This document shows positions 46,701 through 58,700 of a stretch of 64,000 nucleotides of DNA, in pieces. Below the pieces are notes generated by a model that was not told the DNA's origin, ran no database searches, and saw only the letters and a list, made by a program, of their open reading frames with translations. This DNA comes from Aquila chrysaetos chrysaetos (taxonomy: Eukaryota; Chordata; Aves; Accipitriformes; Accipitridae). The position numbers were made by a program, and so were the translations under genes. The DNA is taken from the NCBI RefSeq assembly GCF_900496995.4, contig NC_044012.1:23040759-23104758 (forward strand), given 5' to 3'. Position 1 is the first letter of the stretch; each line of letters starts with the position of its first letter.

Positions 46701-49700
46701 AGCAAAAGCGTATGGGAATACAAGCAATGACTTACGGAATCAGATCAGACTAGTAGGTACATCCCTGCCTATTCCCTTTCCTACCTGTTTATGGACTTTT
46801 TGGCCATGAATTTGTCTAACTTCTTTTAAGAATCAAAGCATATCTGAAGATATTTCAGAGATACTCTGAATTTTTACTGCAATGCTGCACCCATGGGTGT
46901 GCATTTGGGTGTCTGTGCAGGACAGGTTCTTACAGAGATCTGCTCTCTCTACCTTGGACTTGGTGACGCGTCATGTCCAGCTGTTCATTATGCATATCAT
47001 TCAGTTTTGCTAGAAGCAGTTTGCGGGCACTGTACTCATTGAGATAGCGAGCATACTCCTCAGCCACGCTCGTCTGCAGATGCTCCACCTGCAGGAAACA
47101 GAGGCTTGAATTGATCATGAGCACGGCATCAGTGGGAACTCTTGGACTGGTTTGGTGGGTCTAGAGCAGAAACTAAGGAGCAGAGAGTGGGATAAGGGAA
47201 GCAAAGTGCGGAAAAACTGGAGCAGGAGAGTGGGCAAGTGATAATGCTGTAGAAAGGGATGGGCCAGATAGAAATATGATGGGTTCAAACCTGGAAGTAG
47301 TGTCCAAAAGGGTACTCCTTCTGAGTTTTAGCCTTCTAGAGAGTGAATTATATAGATTTCATGATCTAAGTTACACCATTTAAGATGAATGATACATATT
47401 TAAAGATACTAAGGGTACAATGTTGTAAAAGAGTGCATGTACTTTTACATAAGAACTTAAAACATTAGTACGAGGAAGATATTTATTTCCTCCCCCTTTC
47501 AAATGCAACACTGGAAGAGCCAGATGGGACAAGAGATACAAGTGAAGACTTCTGACGGTGGCAGCACAGCCTGTCCCAAGGGAACAGGATATTCTCTGGA
47601 GTTGGCCAAGATCCAGCATCACTACTGTACCAGACGTTCAGTGCCTGCTCCAGAACTTCTACTTGCACCAAAGGATGAGAGGCTGGGAGGTAAGAGATCA
47701 GATGTATAAAATGCATCCAACTGCAGTTGGGAGATGTCGGACTCATCATTGTATAATCTACCTGAGTCTGAAGAGAATTCTTTTCTTCCTTCATGTTGTC
47801 AATGAACTTTAACAAACGTTGTTTCTCTTCCTTTAACATATTTATTTTATCTTTCTCCTTTTCCTGCAGTGCCAGTATCTGCCGGGTGCACTCCTCGGAG
47901 ACAGTTGTGACCATAGCCTTCAGGGGCTCTAGGGCACAAATTGTCTTCTTTTGATGAGCTAAAGAAAGCAGAGGTGGGGTCTCACAATGAGCAACAAAGC
48001 CTGAATTTTACTCACCTGGGCTGTTGCATATTCAACACCAAAACAGTGCTGGTGGGAAAGGGGACTGAACATGGAGCTTTTACTGCTTGGCCTGGTGAGT
48101 GCCTAAGGACTGGGAGTAGTACCTTTTGGGATTATATCCCATTGTTTATGCAGCTGTGCGTATGAACTTCATAAGGATTTCTGATTTCAGCTCATGCTAT
48201 TTATCCTGGTTTGGAAAACAAAGGATGAACAGGATTTTATTTTGTTTTCTTGAGTACTTAAGGTTTTGATAAGATAGAATGAGCACTGATGGTTTTGTCA
48301 TATTTCACTAGGTGGGAAGGTGTCACCATTTAAGCACAGGCAGCATGTGGGGCTAAAGACAGCTGGAAATTAGCAATATACCCTCTTTTGTGAAGGCACA
48401 TTCTTCATGAACTTCCATCTGCTTTCTCGTCTCCAAATGCATGGTCTCATGCAACCTTTTGCATACAAATTTGTTGTCTACCCACTCTCCCCTCTTTTTA
48501 GGTATGCCTTGACCTCTCTTCTTTTGCTTTTCTCTTCACTACATCTAGTAAAGAACTTGTGCTTTTCTTGGCTTTCTCTGCTGTAACGTGTGCTTTTCAC
48601 TTTCAGCTATTTCCCCTTTGACTTGAAAATTTTTCTTCAAGAGATTTACCTGAGGAACCTAGTGACAGTACTTCACTTGGCTCCCACATCCTACTTACAG
48701 TTACAGGGTAGAATTTCATCTGATGCCACCTCCTTGGTGTGGAGGCTTGTTTTTATGACTAGATGGAATTCCACCAGGAGAATAAAATGATCAAAGACAG
48801 GATATGGTGTGATTCAAATGAGGCTGTGAGCAAGCTTCATTTTGTTTGTGAATAACTGCATTATTCGGCCATCAAAACTGTTCACTCCCTCTCCTGAACA
48901 GAAGGATAGAAATGCTGATGGATGATGAATAATCTGACTTGGAGGTTTTTTTCCTCCTCAATAAAACCTGGTATTAGTATTTATGTACAAACACTCCGCA
49001 AGAGATTTTGCATTTTAAAAGTTAAAACGCATACATAATTCTAAGAACAGGAACTACTTTTCTCATTATACTTGGGTGTGAATTTCCTTCCCACGCTATA
49101 ACTGTACCAAAGGGTTTGCAAAACTCTTTCACTATGGTCTTTGTATCAGGACAAGAGATGGCAAAAATTAGAGCATTAGCACAGGGATTCTGCCACTGTG
49201 CTGTTTGGTTGTTCAGTGTGAGCTAAGAAGACCACGTTAAAACTTCAGCAAACCTGCTTCGAGGCGTAGTTTGAGTGTTTTGCAACTGACTCCTGACCAC
49301 AAGCAAACCCCTTTAAATTAAGCGCAACAGTATTTTTAATCGTAGCTGCCTAGTATGTCACAAGTTAGAGCACAACTCGTTGGCTGCCAAAGTGATTATT
49401 TTGTAGTGTGGACACTGGCCAGCGCCATCTGAGAACATCAGCTCTCTGATGACCTCTCATAACTCTCCCCATGCCAAGAAAGGACAGACATTTTCCCACT
49501 TGGAAAGAATTCAGGCTGTGGTGCAGATCATTGCACATACAGAATTGCTGGATGGACCCAGAAGTCTTAGCGTCACAAAGGAGTGAATGTGAAGGCCCTG
49601 TGGACATAGCAACCTGAGTATTATTTTAATCAAGAAATGGATTTAGCCGTGGATAACATCACCATGAAGACCTACCCTGTCATTCAGCTTTGTCTTAGAG

Positions 49701-52700
49701 GAGCTCCCAGCAATACAACCTTTATCCTGGACCAAGCTAACAACTGTAGGGATTTGATGGCTCTCTCTTCCACGATGATATTTTCCAAATTCTGCTTAGT
49801 ACCTTCACATTCATGTGGATTTACTCCAGAAACAATGCCATAACACCTCAGTGCTGGCTCAGCACAACCTTAACACCCAAAGGAGCTACAGCTACAGTTG
49901 TACGTCCAGTTCTGGCAGAAGACAAATAGTTGCAAGCAGCCAGTACGGGCTGCATGCCCCTGTACCCATCAGAGGCAGCTGCCTTCTCTGGTCCGCGTGC
50001 TCATCTATGCACGTGCTAGCTACTTCAAACATCGTGCTGCCAAAACGATGCAGCCAAATATATAGTGTAAGCAGAACAGTTTTAGGAAAACATTTAATAA
50101 TATATTTTTTGTTGTTGGTGGTGGTTTTTTAAACCAGATTATTCTGACTGAACTGGGAATATGTTGTAATGCTAGCAGATTTAAGGGGAGAACCTGCCCC
50201 AGCAGTGGGTGCAGTAGTGAGCACCTTAAATGTTCATATAGGCTAAGCTAGTACAGGATGTATGACTAAGGCAGAAAAAAAGAGTAAGAAAAGCTGCTAA
50301 ATACAAAGGTAAGAGCCAGTTGGCTGAGAAATACAATGCTCTGGTGTAAAGGAGGTTTAGTTTCAGTTTCAAAGGGAGCTGAAATGCTACAGACAGAGCA
50401 TGCGTGTTAGGTGGAGTGATGAGACATCTCTCTAAGCAAACTGTCCCATTTATCAGCTCCAAAGCCGCACCTTAAGACTCCAAGCACTGTAGTGAGGGAC
50501 TATAAACAGAATATAAAATTCTGATGTTAGGAGCCCTCAGAATGGCCACCTCTCACAAATTTTAAAGAAGTTGGTTTTGTTAAGGACAGACATAATTTAA
50601 GAATAAAGATAAATATTTAGGAGTGCAGTTCTACAAATCAGTAAATTTCCTTCCTTTTCGCTTTCTTTTGTACTCTTTCTGCTCTCAGACACTTGCTTTT
50701 GTCTCTTGCTTAGCACAGACACTTTCTTGAGCAATTCAACTCACTAAACCCATAGGAAACTTTGCAGCTCTTGGTCTTTGTTTTTCCTGCTGGGTGAGCT
50801 GACGGAGGTCATGGATATGTCCAGCGAGTGGCAGAGCTGGTGCTTTCTAAGCAGTGGGAGTGCACCATCAGGACTTGGGATGTGGGACCATCTTGTTTCC
50901 GTGGCCATGAGTTGTTGGGTTAGATTAGATCACTGCTTCCTTGGCCAGGCAGGTAAGCTGTTGTCTGTGCTAGGCAGGGAGAAAGAGGCCTGGAAATCAC
51001 TTTCTGATAACTCTATCCAATACCCTTAGCTAAAAGGGGATGGATGTCATGCAGGTCTCATTAGCAAGGTAAAATCTGTAATTAGGACAATGAGTCCTCA
51101 ATATACAGAAAGGTAGGTGGGAGGATCCCAATCCCAATTTAAAAAAAAAAAAAAAAATTTGCTTTATTCTTAGAGCTTCAAGTATGCTTGCTACCATGTC
51201 ATATTGGTTCACTGGCATTCAGCTGATTTTCAAAAATAAGGCTATCATAAAAGATACGTTTTGCTCTGAAGTCTCCAGAGACTTCAAAGAAAAAATCCAA
51301 GCAATATGGAGGAGTCAGTAAATAAATGCTTAAAAAAAAAAAAGCTTCAGAAAGCAATACAATATCAGCTACAGCATGGACACCAGTAATCTCTCTGGGA
51401 GCTGAAGCAAAGAAATGTCTACTAAAGAGTTCTGGAAAGAATGTGATTAAAAAAAAAATGTTTTTATATGTGATGAAAATTTACTTATTCACCTGGTTGA
51501 AAGATACTGTGCAAAGAAAGATTTTTGTCTATAATGAGGGATTATGATTAGATGTAACAGGTACTGGGATAGACAACATACATCCTTTAAGACACTGTCC
51601 CAGTAAAAAACTTTTGACTTTTGATAGCTGCTCAGTGCCCAGCGTGAAATGAGCTCCTGGTTACAGTCTATTTCTAGCCCACTGTGATTGTTTACAAACT
51701 ACTGGTATCACTGTGGCATCTGAATGCCAAGCAAGGTTTAAAGCACACTAAGAATGGCCAGGGAACAGTCAGTTCAGTTCTCTGCCCTGCCTTGCTTCAG
51801 GAGTAATTCAAGCTTCAAGTTACCAGAGCAAGTGCATCCAGATATATTAGTATGATACACTCCACTATAAATGTGATTGTCCCAGAAAAACCTTGAGACT
51901 CTGCTGTTGCCTGAACTGTGTATGTGATAAGATTTAAAAAATCTAACAATCTTAAATCTAAATCTAAAAATCTAAAATATTATACGAAAAAACCCTCCAG
52001 CAACTTCTTCTTATGTATGAAGGAAATAGACCTAACTGACCAGAAAGATGGTTTTACCAGTTGACATCTATTGAGGCTGTTCATCCTGTGTATGTATCTA
52101 ACACAACTAAGCTCTGTAAGAACATGTCTCCATTAGTGTTTTCTCCCCACAGGTCAAAGTCCAAAAGCTTACCCAAAGTAACTTCATATTCATTCTTTAT
52201 AGCTGACAGCAAGGGCTTGTAGGTCTTGAAGTTGTCTATGAAGAATTCAAAAATCTCTCTGTAGGGCTGAAAGAAGAAAAAGAGCTTGAGAAAACATTCA
52301 GTGACACATTTTTCAGAATTCAGAGATAGCTGTTTTGTCCAACACGAATGGCATCTAATGACAGTGAGAATAAGTATAAAAATACTGCTACCATATTTTA
52401 TTTTGTCTTTCCATCTTTGGTTCACCATCCCAAATACATCATATGAAGGTGGAGTTCTCTCCCCTGTTGATAGGCACCACAGCAAGTTGGAGAGCAAACG
52501 AAGATTTTAGCAGCCAAAGAGAAGTTTTGATCAAGTCTGTCAGGGCACAGCTCCAAAATATGATACTGTTCAGATGGAGCTGCCTAGAACTCAAGGATGT
52601 AACAATACAGATGTTGAAGATATGTAACAAGATCATATTGCTGCTTTTGTTGCCTATTTTGCTAAGTTAAATGGCACTCTTGGCAGGGCAGAGAGAGTCT

Positions 52701-55700
52701 CTCTGCAGATGTCCTTCTCAACAGAATAAAACTTGTTCAGAGAGGACAGTCAAACTCCCATGGTGTATCTGGGCCATGGGAAGACTTCAGTAGCAATAAG
52801 GAAAGTTTTCTCTGAGTACCTTGCTATTAAATACAATTAAACATGTTATGTAAGATAGTAAAAATATTTTCAAAGCAGAAACACATTTATGAAACCTCTG
52901 TTTTCTCTTGCCATTAGACACTCTTCGTTTCCCTCGAGTCTCTTCCATCTACCACTTTCCCCATCACTACATGATTCCCTTGGGAATGAGAATTTGCATT
53001 AATTTGTGCAGAGAAAATTGAATCCAAACTTCCCACAGTCTGCATAAATGCTCTAATTGCAGGATATTACAAAAACAGGAGTACCCACTCTTACTCTATC
53101 TGTGTTTTGAATTAAAGTGGTGGTTCTCAATGTCTCCATGAGGTGTGTCCTCAAACACTCACAACAAACCCCCCAGGATCAGACCCATTAGAAGCTGCAA
53201 ACTTGGGGGATCCTGACTGGGCTCAGACAAGAGCTAGATGAGGAAGCCCCTCCTTGTCACATGCAGAAACCTAACTTGAGAAATGAGAGGTTTTGCAGTG
53301 AAAATTTGGGAACCTACACACTTGCTGCTTTATGGGTTTACACAGGAATGTTCAGGAGTTTAGTGACTAAATTCTGTTTCACATCCATTTTAGATTACCA
53401 TGTCTTTTTGAAGACTTGGGCTTTGATTTGAAAATGGGAACAGTTATAGGAGACGCAGAGTACACAAGAAGATGTGAACAACCCAACAGCATATAAACCC
53501 AACAACATATAAACCCAACAACATATAAACCCAACAACATATAAACCCAACATGCAAACAACAACCCAACATATAAATGAACTGCTTTCTGCGCAAGTTC
53601 TCTAACATGAGCTGCAAACCCACTTATCCGATACCGCTGTAGGTGCCTACTCTTCTCATCTACTTTTTCCTTTGGATGGCAAATTTAAGTAATCTATCTC
53701 AGCACTTAGTTGCAAGTCAAGAGACCCTTGTATCAGACCTGTAACTTCAGTTCCTGGGAGTTCTTTTTAGTCAGATCGAGAGACTGCAGCTCTTTCCTTA
53801 AGTAGGACTCTAGTTGTTCCAAGTACCGTGGCTTTGGAACGGTGAGAAGGGCCTGTTTATTGCTGCAGAGACACAGGAAAAGAATGGACGCATGGACTTA
53901 GGTGTGTCATATACATAAGAATGAACTCATAATAAATCAGCTCAAGGATCTTGGTTTTCTTCCTACTGCCCATTGCTTCACAGCAGGACTTTTTTTTTTT
54001 TTTTTTTATGTAGTACATATATATTCTCTCAGGTAAGGGAAAATTCTATAGCATACAATGGACAATTTAAAATTCCCTGATGGAGCAGGAGGCTATTCAA
54101 GACACCATGCTATTACTACTCCTCAGTTTAAGAACTTCATAATGGTTTTTAGTATAAAAAGCCAGGTGAGTGGGTTTTCTGTATCAGAAGAGGATAAATA
54201 CTAATTACATTATTCGAAATGGATCAAGGAAAACAGCTGTTTGAAAAGAGAACTGATAATATACTATGTTTCAGGAGGTTCTAGGCTAAGTGTCCCTTTG
54301 CTGGATGTTATCATGCACATTTCATATTAAAACCAGCTAGAACTAAAAGCCCAACTACCCTTATTATATCATCCACAACTGTGTCCTGCAGTCTGCCGGA
54401 GCCCTGAGTGCACCAACAGGCTCTGCAACCTCTTCCCCCACGCCTGGGGGTTTGGGTGCCTATGCTTAAGCGGAGCTGGGACCCCACAGGGTGACAGCAA
54501 GGAAACCACAGAACTTGAAAAAGAATAGCAGAGCGAGTCCCTTGATGGTAGCCAGGGTCATCCATAGTTTAGTGATGTCAGGCAAGTCTGCAGTGATGAG
54601 GAAGGTCCGATGTTAAGTCAGCAGGCTAGGGTCAGCGAGGTACAAGACACATGGCTACACCATAGCTCCAGCAAGAACCAAAGGTGAATGAGCCTGAGTG
54701 AAGGCTTCTCACATCTCTTTCTCACACAGCTCTTTTCACAGCACCTGGTCCCAGGTTGTCCAGCTGTGCCGTATCAAAACCGGTCTTGAGCCCAGGCACC
54801 CAAGTGCCTAGGACTGGAGAAGAGCTTGCAGAGCCTGTTGGTGCACTCGGAGCCCTGGCAGGATCCTATATAATGGCGGTCAATGAATCATTAAATGATA
54901 GCATTTTAGGATGATGTTTATACTAAGCATGACTCACTATTATGTAAATACTTAACATCTCCTATAGAGCTACTAGTCAGAACCAACAACGTCTTCTCTG
55001 TTATGCTGAACTGCTGTGGGGTAACCCAACATCTTTGTTCTCACTAACACTGGAAGAGGTTCTGCTCTGTAAAGCCTTGTTTTCAAAAACTGCTTCCAGC
55101 AATCCTGGTGACTTAGCCAGTAGTACAGGCTGAGCTTACCTAGACTGTCTCTCCTCTGGGGCGCAGCAGGGTTTGTGATTCTTTAAGACTGTCTGTCCGG
55201 ATGCAAATGCAGGCCATGTGGACCAATGGCCTCTAGCAGAAAGCTGAAAAGATTGAAAGGAGAGAATCCCTTTGCTGTATCTGAGCACTGCAAACTCACA
55301 ACAAAGAGCCAAAATCCAGAATTGATACAACTGCCTATGAAAGACAAGGGCCGTATTCTTCTCAGCCAGGACTGACCACACTTAAAAACCAGGTAAACTT
55401 TTTTTTGTTCTTTGAAGAAATTGTCTTCCCAGACTAGTACCATTTGTTAAACACCTTTGAACAATCTCCTGGTAGCTACTGTTCATGCTGCCTAGATTAC
55501 GTGATTGTGGGAAGGTGTTCACATCTTTGGGTGAAAAATGGTTTCTTGGTCTATACTAGGACCACTGGAAAATAAAGCATCATACAAACAATCAGAATTT
55601 TGCATTAATCCAGATGAAACCCAAAATAACAGGTTTCACTTAGGTCTTGTTTCCACTAGGGAGTTTTGTACCGGGGTGTGTCCCTCACAGTAAAGGCACA

Positions 55701-58700
55701 CTGAACTAGGGTAACTCATATAGATTATGAGTTTGAAATGCAGGCTGGTGACCCTACACAAAACAGCTGACTTTGCATCAGCGTAGAATGTAGTGAAGGT
55801 AAGGTCTGAGGAACAGTAAAAAGAATGCAATGAATTAATTTTCCTTCAGAAGCAGCAAGCTCTTCTGAAAGCAAAATCTTGTTAAGAGCCTGTTCATCTC
55901 TATCTTGGAACTTTCGTGGTGTTTTTTGGGGGGAAAAAAAGCCAGCTATGCTGGATTGCTCTACTTTATCTTCATTATTACAACCAAATAATTAGTATGT
56001 GATTGTCCAATACAAATCCCTCCCTACTCTGTAAAATTTACAAAAAGTTAATCATGGGCAAACAGCAGGGTTTGACTTTCAACACCCAAACTTCAGACTC
56101 ACCAAGCCTTGAAACAGTTAAATGTAAAGCCTCAGAAGTTTAAATGTCCTAATTTCAGTGGAAGAAGCAGGAAGATTACATTGGAGAAACGGTAAGATTC
56201 AATTTACTGAGAGTTGAAAATCTTTTGTACAATGAGGAAAGTGCTTACAGAATGTCCCAGCTCTAGTGACAAAATAATACTTTAATTTCTTGTGCTAATG
56301 TAGTGCATACAGCTTGTCAGAAGTGGCACATTCCTGAAATAGAACCAAAATGCTAATGAAAAAAACCTCCAAAAAGAAATAATATATGAGTTTATAGACC
56401 TTAACCTCCCATTAGTCTGTTGGTATACATGTTCCTGAAATTTATTTTCTCATAATTTAGATATAGATTTTTCCCATGCTAGTTTATTTTTATTAAGACT
56501 GATACATACTAGGGAGCAGATGTTCCTGCAGGATGCTCTTAGCCTATGATTAAAAAGCATGTGGTTTCTTTTTTTTTTTTTTTAAACTTCATGGGTCAAA
56601 TTCTGGCTTCAGTATTTGGCATGTATGTCCACTCATAAAGTTGCAGCCAAGAACAACATTTATATTCCTCTCCTCTTTCTTCCACCCTTAAAAATGCAGT
56701 AATTAATTCACAAAGATGACACCTGAATCTGAAATTCAAGAGTTAGCAGCAACATGTAGATTTTCTCTATCTATATATTAAAGAAAGATTAAAATGATTA
56801 GAACTTGCTTGACTTCCTAATAGTTTGGGATGGTCCATGGGCTTCCAGCAAGATTCAAAGTTGACCAAGTTAGCTAAAGTTTGGATGTTGCACTGGAATT
56901 CTTCAACTCACCGGAGTCTTCTGTTTCTTGGACAGGATGTATTTCAGACTGTTGATACGTGTTTGGCAACCTGGAATCTCAGAGGAAGATTCAGGAGCAG
57001 TCCTGTGCAATGGCAAGAAAGCAACTTATCAAAATATACAGAATTAATTAAATATGCAGTGGAGATTGAGAGTCTGACCCATGTGTACCTAAGGTAAGCA
57101 CCTAATTTTGTGCCTGATGCATGAAACATCCAATAGGATAACGTACAGGGAGGGACTGATGGAGAGATTTGATAACTGGCACAACATTTGGTACTTTCCT
57201 CACTGTCCCAAGGAGAGCAACCGGGCTGAACCCTGCAGCTGGGTGAGCCTGAATGAATTGTCTTCTGAAGAGGAGAGATTTGAAACAGCATTAGAAAACC
57301 TGTTACCCATGGGTCAAGAACTGGGATTTGGGGAGCCAAAAGTGCCTGCAAAGCCAGTAGTGCCACGGCACAGATGGCCTGATAGCCAGTAGAACCAGAA
57401 AACCACGGAACAAATAGAACCAGGAACTCTCTTTCCTAGACGAGAAGCTGGCATGTATAGGTGAAAGGCCTTTCAAGAAGTAAACATAGAGTTGCATGTG
57501 TTTTTTAAGGGAAAATTAGGGTGGCCGTGATATGATAAAGCAATCCAGAGATCACAGTGAATTTGCAGGCGCTGCAGTGGCACAACATAACCATGGACTC
57601 TGCTTGATATCTGAGAATTGCCTTCAACTGCCAGCATAGTTTCACACTCGGGTGGCAGGTAGCTGTTATACCTTAAGCAGATCGAAGTCTCTAACCATCC
57701 GCTTTCCAGGAGAGGTGTGCATAGGGTGAGCTGGACTAGCTCTCGGAGGAGTCCACCAAGGGCCAGCACAGCGCTGGGGTCGGAGATCGTATCTAGTGGG
57801 CTGTTGGATCTCCCACCCTGGCGTATAAAATGGCTGCAGCTCTATGAAATGTGGCAACAGCTCAGCACTGCTGAAAGGGGAGGTCCTGTTTCTCCCCCAC
57901 CACAACAGGCTCCTGATGCCTAGGTAGCATTAGCTCTACTGTATGCTGGACAACTCTCTGAGCTGTTTTAGTTTGCCAATCCAGGGAAAACCTGCAGTTA
58001 CCCAGTTTAGGCTGACTAAAAACATAACATGCAAGTTCACCCCTCAGTGGGGGAGTGATTCTGCAGCTGGCAGCGAGGATGGAGCCGGAAACTGCAAGCA
58101 GTTGGGTCAGCTTGCCCATGAAACCATACCTTTGGGTGAGATTCCTTGAGATACCGTGAGTTGATCTAGCAGCTTACTGCTCTTGAAAAGCCATACCATC
58201 TCCTCCTCCTAGCCTTATCTTCCTGCTGTTTACCTTGTGCTGCTGCCAGCTCATCAGACCTCTTTATAAGCTGCTTTAAGGAATCACCTCAGCGGAAAAC
58301 TAACCCAGTGTCATCTTTTAATTTTGCTTAGTGATCATAGACACATGGAAGACACTTCATTCTTGTGAGAAGATCGTACCTGGCACAACGTGCCTTCATG
58401 GCACAGTTCCACCGGCATGAGGAAGCTGTGGAAGTTTGTGCTGTGTGCCTGGCTACAGGGAGGTATGGAAAAGCAGCAGCAACTGGGAGCCATGCCCGAG
58501 AAGATCAACCTCTGCTGACCAGGCACACTCCAGGACCAAAGAGCGGGATGAAGTGGCCTATGGTCAGAATTGCAGAGTGTTTTGAAAGTCTCCAATATAT
58601 AACAGACCATTAAACATATAGTAACTCATGGTTTAGCACTTTTCATGCATTTAAACAAAATAAGGTTCCTAGCTATGCAGAAATGCATCTTCTTATCCGC

